Part shown: positions 37,013-45,595 of the stretch, one piece after another
How positions within the stretch are numbered: the first letter of the stretch is position 1
How the letters are laid out: every line of letters starts with the position of its first letter
NCBI RefSeq assembly: GCF_007752135.1
Contig: NZ_CP036298.1
Location: forward strand, 5,022,001 to 5,086,000
Source: Aureliella helgolandensis
GTDB taxonomy: Bacteria; Planctomycetota; Planctomycetia; Pirellulales; Pirellulaceae
Length of the DNA stretch: 64,000 nt
Direction: 5' to 3'
Program-made: the position numbers and the translations under genes
The notes under the pieces: generated by a model
What the model was told of the DNA's origin: nothing
The model's database searches: none
The model's input: only the letters and a program-made list of their open reading frames with translations

Positions 37013-37055
37013 TTCTAGTTCACTAGAACTTAAACACACCGAGGTTCGGTGTCAA
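37013..37055 (-). promoter_or_regulatory. Candidate blaI promoter with two palindromic operators
   Basis: Upstream of blaI on the minus strand stands a consensus -35 box TTGACA (37050-37055). Two dyads flank it: ACACCGA-GGT-TCGGTGT at 37036-37052, overlapping the -35 box, and TTCTAGT-TC-ACTAGAA at 37013-37028, near the expected transcription start. A -10 element (TAAGTT, 17 bases on) is weak. BlaI-type repressors bind such dyads as dimers and repress themselves, so autoregulation is likely. Binding is inferred. Confidence 0.55.
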
Positions 37056-37341
37056 TACGATATCTATAGACTTAGAAAAAGCGAATACGCAGGCTAGTTT
37101 TCCCAATGCCGCTCCGAGAGTTGGGCCACGAGGACATTGAGGGGATGGCAGCCTCCCAGAGCACCACCTCCGAAAGCACCACCTCCGTTGTGAGAGCGGA
37201 GTGCAAGCCGCAGTTGTTCGCGTCGATGGGCTAGCGGTAGCGGCTGTCTTAGTCACATTCCATCCAGCGTAATTTTTGTACAATGAGATCGCGGCGTCAG
37301 GACTTCTGCAACCCAGCCTTATTTTTCGCGAGCCTTCATTT
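37056..37341. other. Divergent spacer blaI / thuA
   Basis: Non-coding. It contains a short tandem duplication (AGCACCACCTCCG twice, near 37158-37190) and the presumed thuA promoter, in which no boxes could be fixed with confidence. Confidence 0.5.
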
Positions 37342-38241
37342 ATGAAAATTCATCCATGCCAGATAGCTCTGCTAACTTTAGCAATCAGCATTTCGGCCTT
37401 GAGCCTGCCGCTTGCTTCTGCGCAAGAGACCACGCAAACCAATGCGGCTCAGCCCGCACCGCTGAAGGTCTTGCTGGTGATTGGGGGCTGCTGTCATGAC
37501 TATGCAACGCAGGAGAAGTTGCTCAAGCAAGGCATCGAGGAGCGGATTCGAGCTGAAGTGACGGTCGAGTTGAGTGAAAGCACATCCACTGAGACGACCT
37601 TTGAAATCTATCAAGAAGACGATTGGGCCGAAGGTTTCGATGTCATCATCCATGACGAGTGTTCGGCCAACGTTACGGAGCGCCCGTACATCGATCGAAT
37701 TTTGGCCGCGCACCGAAACGGAACGCCAGCGGTGAATCTTCACTGCGCGATGCACAGCTACCGTTGGGGGGAATTTCGCCAGCCAGTGGCTCCTGATGCA
37801 GAGAACGCTGCTTGGTATGAAATGCTGGGTGTTCAGTCCACGGCCCATGGCCCGAAAACCCCCATCGAGCTGTTGACGACCGATAGCGAACACCCCATCA
37901 TGCACGGTCTTAAGCAATGGACCACCATTGACGAAGAGCTGTACAACAACGTGCGCGTCTTTTCGGGAACGACCGCGTTGGTATCAGGCAAACAACTGCA
38001 ACCCGCCAATAAGAAGCAACTCAAGGCCAATCCTGACGCAAAAGGGACCGAGTCGACCGCTGTTGTGGCTTGGACCAACTTGTACGGCCCCAACCAGACA
38101 AGAATTTTCAGCACTTCGTTGGGCCACCAAAACGACACCGTCGCCGATGCTCGCTACTTAGAATTGGTCGTACGTGGTCTGCTATGGTCCACCCAGAACC
38201 TAACCAAGGATGGGCAGGCCAAGCCAGGTTTTGTGAAGTAG
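37342..38241 (+). CDS. ThuA domain protein, secreted
   Basis: 299 residues from ATG 37342, chosen for its signal peptide (LLTLAISISALSLPLASAQ). The ThuA class-I-glutamine-amidotransferase-like fold shows VLLVIGGCCHDYATQEKLLKQGIEER, EGFDVIIHDECSAN, NGTPAVNLHCAMHSYRWG, HGPKTPIELLTTDSEHPIMHGLKQW and RIFSTSLGHQNDTVADARYLELVVRGLLWS. Family members in planctomycetes are linked to sugar utilisation (ThuA acts on trehalose/disaccharide derivatives in rhizobia). The last 11 codons (KDGQAKPGFVK) and the stop belong to the first unit of a tandem repeat array that continues downstream. Confidence 0.9.
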   Translation: MKIHPCQIALLTLAISISALSLPLASAQETTQTNAAQPAPLKVLLVIGGCCHDYATQEKLLKQGIEERIRAEVTVELSESTSTETTFEIYQEDDWAEGFDVIIHDECSANVTERPYIDRILAAHRNGTPAVNLHCAMHSYRWGEFRQPVAPDAENAAWYEMLGVQSTAHGPKTPIELLTTDSEHPIMHGLKQWTTIDEELYNNVRVFSGTTALVSGKQLQPANKKQLKANPDAKGTESTAVVAWTNLYGPNQTRIFSTSLGHQNDTVADARYLELVVRGLLWSTQNLTKDGQAKPGFVK

Positions 38242-38941
38242 TTTAACCGTCGTAGCTACGTTCGCCAGAACGTGGACTCCCCGCAGTCTGGCGACCGCAG
38301 CTACGTTAAGGCCGCGAAAGGGAAGGGCCAAGGATGGGCAGGCCAAGCCAGGTTTTGTGAAGTAGTTTAACCGTCGTAGCTACGTTCGCCAGAACGTAGA
38401 CTCCCCGCAGTCTGGCGACCGCAGCTACGTTAAGGCCGCGAAAGGGAAGGGCCAAGGATGGGCAGGCCAAGCCAGGTTTGCGAAGTAGATTAACCGTCGT
38501 AGCTACGTTCGCCAGAACGTGGACTCCCGCAGTCTGGCGACCGCAGCTACGTTAAGGCCGCGAAAGGGAAGGCCAAGGATGGGCAGGCCGAGTCAGGCTT
38601 TGCGAAGTAGATTAACCGTCGTAGCTACGTTCGCCAGAACGTGGACTCCCGCAGTCTGGCGACCGCAGCTACGTTAAGGCCGCGAAAGGGAAGGGCCAAG
38701 GATGGGCAGGCCAAGCCAGGTTTGCGAAGTAGATTAACCGTCGTAGCTACGTTCGCCAGAACGTGGACTCCCGCGGTCTGGCGACCGCAGCTACGTTAAG
38801 GCCGCGAAAGGGAAGGCCAAGGATGGGCAGGCCGAGTCAGGCTTTGCGAAGTAGATTAACCGTCGTAGCTACGTTCGCCAGAACGTGGACTCCCCGCAGT
38901 CTGGCGACCGCAGCTACGTTAAGGCCGCGAAAGGGAAGGGC
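38204..38941 (+). repeat. Six-unit tandem array (~121-124 bp units) containing the thuA 3' end
   Basis: Units begin at 38204, 38328, 38452, 38573, 38696 and 38817. Each starts with the last codons and stop of thuA (CCAAGGATGGGCAGGCC...GAAGTAG), then a hairpin element CGTAGCTACGTTCGCCAGA ... TCTGGCGACCGCAGCTACG, then GTTAAGGCCGCGAAAGGGAA. Units three+four and five+six are near-identical 244- to 245-bp dimers (121/123 alternation and shared GCCGAGTCAGGCTTTGCG in units four and six), showing a second round of duplication. Two alternative folds are possible inside each unit: ACGTTC-GCCA-GAACGT, or the larger CGCCAGA/TCTGGCG stem. The last unit ends where the leader of the downstream sulfatase gene begins. 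Confidence 0.95.
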
Positions 38942-39037
38942 GGAGCCACGGCGAGGGGGAGGGCCACACTCGCCAGGCAACACACTCGCCAGGCAACCTG
39001 GTCGTTGCTAGTCACAACTCTCTTCAAGGAATCCCAA

Positions 39038-40501
39038 ATGTACGCTTACACGTTTCACTGCCCGGTCCGAGTGTGGTTCGCTGCCTTGTTGATAGCAGCC
39101 AGTTGGGGCCCAGTTCTGCAAGCGGTCGAAACGGTACGGCCTCCCAACATCGTCTACATCATGGCCGATGAACTCGGGTATTACGAACCGAGTTTCATGG
39201 GAGGGCAGAATATTCAAACTCCCAACATGGACCGCATGGCCAAGGAAGGGATGGTTTTTCGCAATCTCTATGCGGGTTCATGCGTCTGTGCCCCTACCCG
39301 CTGCACCTTTCTGACAGGAAAACACAGCGGGCATACTTCGGTTCGCTCCAATGGAGGTGGGACTCCGCTGCGCGCCGGCGAGCAGACCATCGCTTCCATC
39401 CTGAAACCACTCGGCTATGCAACTGGAGGGTTCGGAAAATGGGGATGCGGAGGACGCGACTCCACGGGAGTTCCCGAGGCTCACGGATTCGACGTTTTCT
39501 TGGGCTATTACGACCAAGTCCATGCGCATTCCTATTATCCTCCCTATCTCATCCGCAATAGCGAAGAGGTTCCCCTAGAGGGCAATCATGGTGGTAGCCG
39601 CGGCGAAACCTACTCGCAATACGTCATTCACGATGCGGCCCTGGAGTTCATTCGCTCCCACCAGAACCAGCCCTTTTTCGCCTACCTCCCCTATACGCCC
39701 CCACATGGCATCTTTGACATTCCCGATCAGGATCCAGCTTGGGCAATCTACCAATCCCACGATTGGCCTGAGCCAGCCCGTCGCTATGCAGCCATGGTAT
39801 CGATGCTCGACCGCCAAGTCGGTGAGGTCCTGGCGCTGCTCTCCGAACTTGGACTCGACGACAATACGCTGGTCGTATTCAGTGGGGACAATGGCGGCAA
39901 CGATTATTTCAAGTCTCCGAAGTTTCCGCGTGGTGTGCATCTAGCCAACAAACACCCGCAAACGGGAATCGAGTATCGCGGCACGAAAGGGACGCTCTAC
40001 GAAGGCGGCTTGAGAATTCCCTTTGTCGCACGTTGGCCCGGCAAGATTACTGCAGGTAGCGAGAGTCCGTTTGTCGGCTACTTTCCAGATATCCTGCCAA
40101 CCGTTGCCGAGATGACCGGTGCCCAGGCACCGAGTGATATTGATGGAGTAAGCTTGCTACCTCAGTTGATCGGGGAGACTGCGGCGGGACATCCCCAAGT
40201 CCAGCACGATTATCTCTACTGGGAAATTGGGGGCTGGATTGCCGTTCTCCAAGGTGATTGGCGTGCGGTGCGCCCCAAGGCCAAAGCGGCCTGGGAGCTG
40301 TACAATATCGGTAAGGATCCAAGTGAATCGGAGAACTTGGCTGAGCGACAGCCCGAAATCCTGGCTCGCTTAACCGCACTGGCCACCGAGGCACATCAAC
40401 CGGTGTCTGAAGGAGTCTTCCGATCGACCGTCCGCCATGAACGCGACCGCCGCGCCAAGATGGGCAAGCACGATGATCCTCCCGCTTCCCCTAATAAATA
40501 G
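39038..40501 (+). CDS. Type I sulfatase (formylglycine-dependent), secreted
   Basis: 487 residues from ATG 39038; a signal peptide follows (RVWFAALLIAASWGPVLQA). The catalytic motif is C84-A-P-T-R (CxPxR), the site converted to formylglycine, followed by TFLTGKHSGHTSVR. Metal-site residues appear in PNIVYIMADELGYYEP and VVFSGDNGG; PFFAYLPYTPPHG and GGLRIPFVARWPGKI are also family features. It hydrolyses sulfate esters, probably of algal polysaccharide, in the periplasm or outside. An ORF extension back into the tandem repeat (to 38885) is not part of the gene. Confidence 0.93.
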   Translation: MYAYTFHCPVRVWFAALLIAASWGPVLQAVETVRPPNIVYIMADELGYYEPSFMGGQNIQTPNMDRMAKEGMVFRNLYAGSCVCAPTRCTFLTGKHSGHTSVRSNGGGTPLRAGEQTIASILKPLGYATGGFGKWGCGGRDSTGVPEAHGFDVFLGYYDQVHAHSYYPPYLIRNSEEVPLEGNHGGSRGETYSQYVIHDAALEFIRSHQNQPFFAYLPYTPPHGIFDIPDQDPAWAIYQSHDWPEPARRYAAMVSMLDRQVGEVLALLSELGLDDNTLVVFSGDNGGNDYFKSPKFPRGVHLANKHPQTGIEYRGTKGTLYEGGLRIPFVARWPGKITAGSESPFVGYFPDILPTVAEMTGAQAPSDIDGVSLLPQLIGETAAGHPQVQHDYLYWEIGGWIAVLQGDWRAVRPKAKAAWELYNIGKDPSESENLAERQPEILARLTALATEAHQPVSEGVFRSTVRHERDRRAKMGKHDDPPASPNK

Positions 40502-40677
40502 TTTTTAAATCACTCCCATTCCACCACATAGATAGATCAGCTTCCATCCGGCCGCTCCATGGCACGACAGATAGGAAGCTTCGATCGCTCATCCTCCGAC
40601 CAATTTTGTGACCGAGTTTTCACACCGTCGTGCTCGGTCCTAACTTTTCACTTCCAACAATCTAGAAGTAATCACGA

Positions 40678-41928
40678 ATGCTGCTCATCGAAAAATATAC
40701 CTTTGGCGTCGGGGACCGTTTTGCTCATCAAGCAGGAGCTCAATTGCGAGCCTTTGAACAACTTGCCGCAGACGGGGTCGATGTAACCCCAGTTTGGAAC
40801 AAATCCAATCGCGAACACACCTTCGTCGGTTCGCAACCGCAAAGCGTCTACGATGCCGCACAAGCTGCCGTCGCAAGTCGCGGTTGGAAAAAGCCTTGGC
40901 ACGTGGATGCCGATCACATCCAACTCAAAACCGTGGATGCGTTTATTCCTTGCAGCGATTTCTTCACAATTGATGTCGCCGACTCGATCGGCAAACCGGC
41001 GGCGTCTAAAGATATAGCTGCCTTTGTTGAGCGTCACCCCGAATTAGTGGGCAAACTGACGCTCGACGGACTCTCTGCTCCACTCGAAGTCACCCAAGCC
41101 GACGTGCAGCGAGTCGCTGAACAGTACTTACTGGCAGTTCAAGAAGCTGGCGAGATCTATCGCCATATCGCGACCACCAAAGGTGCGGACAAGGTCATCG
41201 CAGAGATTTCGATGGACGAAACCGATGCTCCTCAGACGCCACCGGAATTGCTCATCATTTTGGTGGCCATCGCTGACGAGAAGATCCCCGTGCAAACCAT
41301 CGCTCCTAAATTCACCGGACGGTTTAATAAGGGAGTGGACTACGTAGGTGATCTGCAGCAATTCACGCGAGAATTCAACGATGATGTGGCTGTCATTGCC
41401 CATGCGGTCAAAACCTACGGACTGCCTGAAACACTCAAGCTAAGCGTCCATAGCGGCAGCGATAAATTCAGCTTGTATCCGATCATTCGCGAGTGCTTGC
41501 AACGCACCGGTGCAGGGCTCCACATCAAGACCGCTGGAACAACATGGCTCGAAGAAATCATTGGCCTAGCAGAAGCGGGTGGAGATGGACTCGCCTTGGC
41601 AAAGGAGATCTACGCCTACGCGTTGGAACACGTGGAAGAATTTTGTGCACCCTATGCCAGCGTGATTGACATCGATGCCAGCCAGCTACCTTCAGCCGAT
41701 ACGGTTGCAAGTTGGTCCGGTCCGCGATTGGCCAGCGCCATTCGACATATTCAAGGCAACGAGCATTTCAACCCACACATGCGACAGCTGCTGCACGTCT
41801 CTTTTAAGGTAGCTGCTAAGCATGGAACGCGTTACACCGACATGCTGAAGGCCAATGAAGAAATTGTCGGTGGAGAAGTCACCAAGAATATTTATGAGCG
41901 ACATTTGCGGCCCCTGTTCGTCGGCTAA
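40678..41928 (+). CDS. Tagaturonate epimerase-like protein (UxaE family)
   Basis: 416 residues, cytoplasmic. The sequence follows the UxaE/PF16257 family: YTFGVGDRFAHQAGAQLRAFEQL, PVWNKSNREHTFVGSQP, WHVDADHIQLKTVDAFIPCSDFFTIDVADSIG, IAEISMDETDAPQTPPELLIILVAIADEKIPVQTIAPKFTGRFNKGVDYVGD, LSVHSGSDKFSLYPIIRECLQRTGAGLHIKTAGTTWLEEIIGLAE. The His, Asp and Glu residues match a metal-dependent TIM barrel that epimerises tagaturonate to fructuronate in galacturonate breakdown. It stands among sulfatases and a phosphatase, consistent with use of uronic-acid-containing polysaccharides. No partner dehydratase is in the window. Confidence 0.8.
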   Translation: MLLIEKYTFGVGDRFAHQAGAQLRAFEQLAADGVDVTPVWNKSNREHTFVGSQPQSVYDAAQAAVASRGWKKPWHVDADHIQLKTVDAFIPCSDFFTIDVADSIGKPAASKDIAAFVERHPELVGKLTLDGLSAPLEVTQADVQRVAEQYLLAVQEAGEIYRHIATTKGADKVIAEISMDETDAPQTPPELLIILVAIADEKIPVQTIAPKFTGRFNKGVDYVGDLQQFTREFNDDVAVIAHAVKTYGLPETLKLSVHSGSDKFSLYPIIRECLQRTGAGLHIKTAGTTWLEEIIGLAEAGGDGLALAKEIYAYALEHVEEFCAPYASVIDIDASQLPSADTVASWSGPRLASAIRHIQGNEHFNPHMRQLLHVSFKVAAKHGTRYTDMLKANEEIVGGEVTKNIYERHLRPLFVG

Positions 41929-42045
41929 TTAGCTCCGATCGATAGACAATTTCCATTTCCAGCGATGACGTGCGGTAGCACACCACGTCATCGCCAGCGG
42001 CTACAATGGTGGGGTTTCATCACTCCAACCTGTAAGTCGTTGCAC

Positions 42046-43485
42046 ATGAAAATTCTCCAAATTGCATGCGTGCTCTTGGGCCTAGGGCTGAGCCCTTCCA
42101 GCCTGACCGCAGAAATCCACTTGGGCCAAGGTATCTTCAGTGGCGAAGTTACCGAGAATAGTGTTTTCCTCCAAACGCGTCTAACGGTCAGCTCGACGCT
42201 CGATGAATCCGGTGACCTCGCCGGCTCTCCCGGGTGGGCCTGCTTTGAATGGAGTACTAGCTCCACATTCTCCGACGCTCAGCGTACCGAACTTGTCGAA
42301 GCCGTGGCCGATCACGACTTCATTGTCCGCTGCGCACTTCAACAATTGCAGCCCGCGACACGATACTACTTTCGCCCGCTCTTCGGTGAAAATGCAGAGC
42401 AACTAACTGCCGGCCCCACGGGTTCCTTCCAAACCCTGCGCGGTGGCAGTTCCACCGAGCCAGTCCAATTCATCGTGGGGAGTTGCATGAACTACAACAA
42501 GTTCATGCACGGAGAATTGGCAAAAGCCAGCGGACCAGTAACGGCTACGGAAGAAGACAAAGAATTGGGATTTCCTGCGTTTGTCTCGATGCAACGCCTG
42601 CAACCTGAGTTTTGCGTTTTGACGGGCGACATTGTTTATTACGACAACAAAATCAGCAATGCGAAAACGCTCCCGGAACTGCGCAAATGTTGGCACGAAC
42701 AATTCCGCTTCCCGCGAATGATTGACTTCTTTCGAGACGTGCCGACCTACTGGTCTAAGGATGACCATGACTTTCGCTTCAACGACTCCGACAACGCCTC
42801 GTCGAGAGAACCCAAGCCGGAAACAGGCATTGAACTCTTCCGCGAGCAGTTGCCCATTGTCGCCATGGAAGATCGCGATACGCCAACCTATCGAACCTAC
42901 CGCGTGAATTCGCAACTCCAATTGTGGTTTACCGAAGGTCGTGACTACCGCTCTCCCAATAAGATGAAGGATGGTCCCGAAAAATCACTGTGGGGAACCG
43001 AACAACGGGAGTGGTTAAAACGGACCCTAGCCGCTAGCGACGCAACCTGGAAAATCCTAATTTCGCCAACGCCCATGGTGGGGCCAGATGATGCCTATAA
43101 GAAAGACAACCACGCCAACTTGGGTGGCTTTCGGCACGAAGCGGATGCATTTTATAGCTGGTTGAAGGAACAGGACATCCAGAATTTCATGACCGTCTGC
43201 GGAGACCGCCACTGGCAATATCACAGCATTCACCCCTCGGGCTATGAAGAATTTGCTTGCGGCGCATTGAATGACGAGAACTCCCGCTTGGGCGTCCCAC
43301 CGGGCTCCAAGCGTGGGACCGATCCCGATTCGCTCGTTCGGCAGCCGTATCTGGCACCGCATGCTTACGGAGGATTCCTCTCCTTCACCGCTGGCGACGT
43401 GCTGAAAATACAGTTCCACACGTCGCGTGGGGACGTTATGTACAGTGTCACCCATGACGCAAGTGGACAAACCTTGCCGCAGTAG
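42046..43485 (+). CDS. PhoD-like alkaline phosphatase D family protein, secreted
   Basis: 479 residues from ATG 42046, with signal peptide (LQIACVLLGLGLSPSSLTA). An N-terminal fibronectin-like part (residues ~30-140) precedes the metallophosphatase domain: FIVGSCMNYNKF, CVLTGDIVYYDNKIS, YWSKDDHDFRFND, LWFTEGRDYRSPNK, WKILISPTPMVGPDD and FMTVCGDRHWQYHSI. These are the metal ligands of PhoD enzymes. It may release phosphate from phosphodiesters or polymer-linked phosphate. It sits 60 bases ahead of a sulfatase, perhaps in one operon. Confidence 0.9.
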   Translation: MKILQIACVLLGLGLSPSSLTAEIHLGQGIFSGEVTENSVFLQTRLTVSSTLDESGDLAGSPGWACFEWSTSSTFSDAQRTELVEAVADHDFIVRCALQQLQPATRYYFRPLFGENAEQLTAGPTGSFQTLRGGSSTEPVQFIVGSCMNYNKFMHGELAKASGPVTATEEDKELGFPAFVSMQRLQPEFCVLTGDIVYYDNKISNAKTLPELRKCWHEQFRFPRMIDFFRDVPTYWSKDDHDFRFNDSDNASSREPKPETGIELFREQLPIVAMEDRDTPTYRTYRVNSQLQLWFTEGRDYRSPNKMKDGPEKSLWGTEQREWLKRTLAASDATWKILISPTPMVGPDDAYKKDNHANLGGFRHEADAFYSWLKEQDIQNFMTVCGDRHWQYHSIHPSGYEEFACGALNDENSRLGVPPGSKRGTDPDSLVRQPYLAPHAYGGFLSFTAGDVLKIQFHTSRGDVMYSVTHDASGQTLPQ

Positions 43486-43550
43486 GCTGGCAGATTTGGC
43501 CATTGCCGCAACTCCAACCCAACTCCCATCTCATCCCGGAATGGCGCGTC

Positions 43551-45041
43551 ATGCTTCGATTTGTCTTGAGTTCCATCGTGATCGCTACCTGTGCTTGGCT
43601 GGAGGCCTCTGAGGGCCCGACTGTGCAGCGGCCGAATATCTTGTGGATCATTCCGGATGACATGTCAGCCCATTTCTCTTGCTACGGGGAAACGGCCATC
43701 GCGACGCCGAACGTCGATCGCTTGGCGGCGAGTGGTGTTCAATTCAACCACGCCTTTGTAACGGCTCCCGTCTGCTCAACCTGCCGCTCAGCATTCATTA
43801 CAGGCATGTACCAAACATCGATCGGCGCCCATCACCATCGCAGTGGGCGCGGCGAGCTGAAAATCGAACTCCCCCAAGAGATTGCATTGCTGCCGAAGCT
43901 TTTCCAAGACGCAGGCTACTACACCGCGATTACCGGATGGCCAATTACCGGGCGACAGGGGAAGACCGATTACAATTTTGAATGGAACCCGTCGATCTAC
44001 GATGGCGTGGATTGGTCGCAACGCGAGCCGGGTCAACCCTTTTTCGCGCAGATTCAAACGCCAGGCGGAAAGTTGCGTGGCTCGGATGCATCGGGCTGGA
44101 CCAAGATGGCGCAGAATGCGCGACGGACGCTCGGCGACGCCACGACGAATGACGCCGTGGCCCTGCCGCCCTACTATCCCAACCACCCAGATATCCTTCG
44201 CGACTGGGCTGCCTATCTCGATTCAGTGCGTATGACCGACGTAATGGTGGGGGAAGTGCTGGAAAAATTGGAAGCCGACGGAGATCTTGAGAACACGTTG
44301 GTTTTGTTCATGACCGACCACGGCATTAGTCATGCGCGCGGCAAACAGTTCTTGTACGACGAAGGACTTCACGTTCCCCTGATCATCTCCGGACCAGGTA
44401 TTCCAGCGGCAACCATCCGCAATGACTTGGTGGAGCATATTGACATCGCAGCCTTGTCATTGGCTGCCGCTGGCATTCCCATCCCCGAGGCGATGCAGGC
44501 GCGAGATATCCTATCTGTGGACTACGACCCCCGAGAGGCAACATTTGCAGCCCGCGATCGGTGCGATGAGACCGTGGATCACCTACGCAGCGTCCGCACC
44601 GATGCGTTCAAGTACATCCGCAACTTTCTCCCCAACCGCCCCTACCTCCAACCTTGTGCCTACAAAGACGATAAAGCGATCTTAATGGCACTGCGTGAGT
44701 ATCACGCGGCTGGCAAGCTCAATGCAGTTCAAGAGCTGTTGTTCCGCGATATTCGACCGAGCGAGGAGCTGTATGACTTGAAACAAGATCCTCATGAGAT
44801 CCGCAACTTAGCAGGCGATCCGGCCTACGCCGCACCACTAGCCGAACTCCGCCGCAAGCTGAACGACTGGATGGACGATACTGGCGATCTTGGGCAGGAG
44901 CCGGAGTCCCAGGAGATGTACGATAGTGATATGAAGGTCTACACCGATCGGCTGGGTGGCCCCAAATTTGATCCCGCTCACCTCCAACAAGTCCAAGACA
45001 ATATCGCGTTGATGAAACAGTGGGCCAGACAGGGCAAGTAG
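43551..45041 (+). CDS. Sulfatase with atypical CSTCR active-site motif, secreted
   Basis: 496 residues from ATG 43551, signal peptide at residues 1-20. The fold is type I sulfatase: PNILWIIPDDMSAHFSCYGETAIATPNVDRLAASGVQF, HRSGRGELKIELPQ, TLVLFMTDHGISHARGKQFLYDEGLHVPLIISGPG, and the C-terminal ELYDLKQDPHEIRNLAGDP. The active site reads C75-S-T-C-R79, so Thr stands where the common CxPxR motif has Pro. Cys and Arg are kept, so formylglycine formation may still occur, but with altered recognition. Other planctomycete sulfatases with CSxSR-type motifs exist, so activity is plausible. Confidence 0.9.
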   Translation: MLRFVLSSIVIATCAWLEASEGPTVQRPNILWIIPDDMSAHFSCYGETAIATPNVDRLAASGVQFNHAFVTAPVCSTCRSAFITGMYQTSIGAHHHRSGRGELKIELPQEIALLPKLFQDAGYYTAITGWPITGRQGKTDYNFEWNPSIYDGVDWSQREPGQPFFAQIQTPGGKLRGSDASGWTKMAQNARRTLGDATTNDAVALPPYYPNHPDILRDWAAYLDSVRMTDVMVGEVLEKLEADGDLENTLVLFMTDHGISHARGKQFLYDEGLHVPLIISGPGIPAATIRNDLVEHIDIAALSLAAAGIPIPEAMQARDILSVDYDPREATFAARDRCDETVDHLRSVRTDAFKYIRNFLPNRPYLQPCAYKDDKAILMALREYHAAGKLNAVQELLFRDIRPSEELYDLKQDPHEIRNLAGDPAYAAPLAELRRKLNDWMDDTGDLGQEPESQEMYDSDMKVYTDRLGGPKFDPAHLQQVQDNIALMKQWARQGK

Positions 45042-45530
45042 CCCTCAAACGCGTGTTCTAGATTGGCGCAGGAATCGATGCTCGTTCGCCTTTTTCCAGC
45101 ACATTACCCAGCGACCGCTGATGGCATAGCCGCACCACTCCCCAATGGCACACGCAACCATCTTCCAATGTTACAGTTGCAGGTGAAGCGTTTGCCGTCG
45201 AAAGCTCGCTATCGCATGCAGGGTGTTGCAGCAACTTGCAAACATTGCTCCACATTGGCCGCCCCTGCCGAACGAAGAACTTGCCAACCGAAAGCACCGG
45301 CCCTCGCAATGGATGCTGAAACTCTCGCAGCCCACAGCGAAGCACGAACGACTACAGGCTCCTTGGATGCCGACGGGTCCCCTGCGACGCGTCATCTGGG
45401 GCATTGTGCAGAGCCGAGGCGAGCTTAAGCGGTGTTGGAATTCATCCCAGAATCAAGCTTTGAAATAGCGCGTGGGATTGGAGCATACCTGCCGTTCCGC
45501 CGCCTAAAAACGCGCACCCTAGAAATACGA
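45042..45530. other. Intergenic region between sulfatase and PEP-CTERM gene
   Basis: About 490 bases between convergent genes. ORFs on both strands look random in composition and carry no domain. Nothing else is seen before the terminator at 45531. Confidence 0.5.
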
Positions 45531-45558
45531 AAAGGCCCCGCCATAAAGCGGGGCCTTT
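45531..45558 (-). terminator. Intrinsic terminator of the PEP-CTERM gene
   Basis: A perfect 11-bp stem, AAAGGCCCCGC (45531-45541) with GCGGGGCCTTT (45548-45558), six-base loop. On the minus strand it ends in CCTTTTCG and lies 38 bases beyond the stop of the PEP-CTERM gene. It could also serve the plus-strand sulfatase transcript. Confidence 0.85.
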
Positions 45559-45595
45559 GGTGAATTGTTTCCAATTGAGACTGAAGTAGCGGAGA

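Noticed and set aside
38204-38941. CRISPR-like appearance of regular repeats
   Set aside because: The units are continuous tandem copies of 121-124 bases with no unique spacers, and no cas gene is near.
45063-45428. 121-codon plus ORF and overlapping minus ORFs after the sulfatase
   Set aside because: No similarity or signal; overlapping ORFs on both strands are of equal quality, as expected for GC-rich non-coding DNA.
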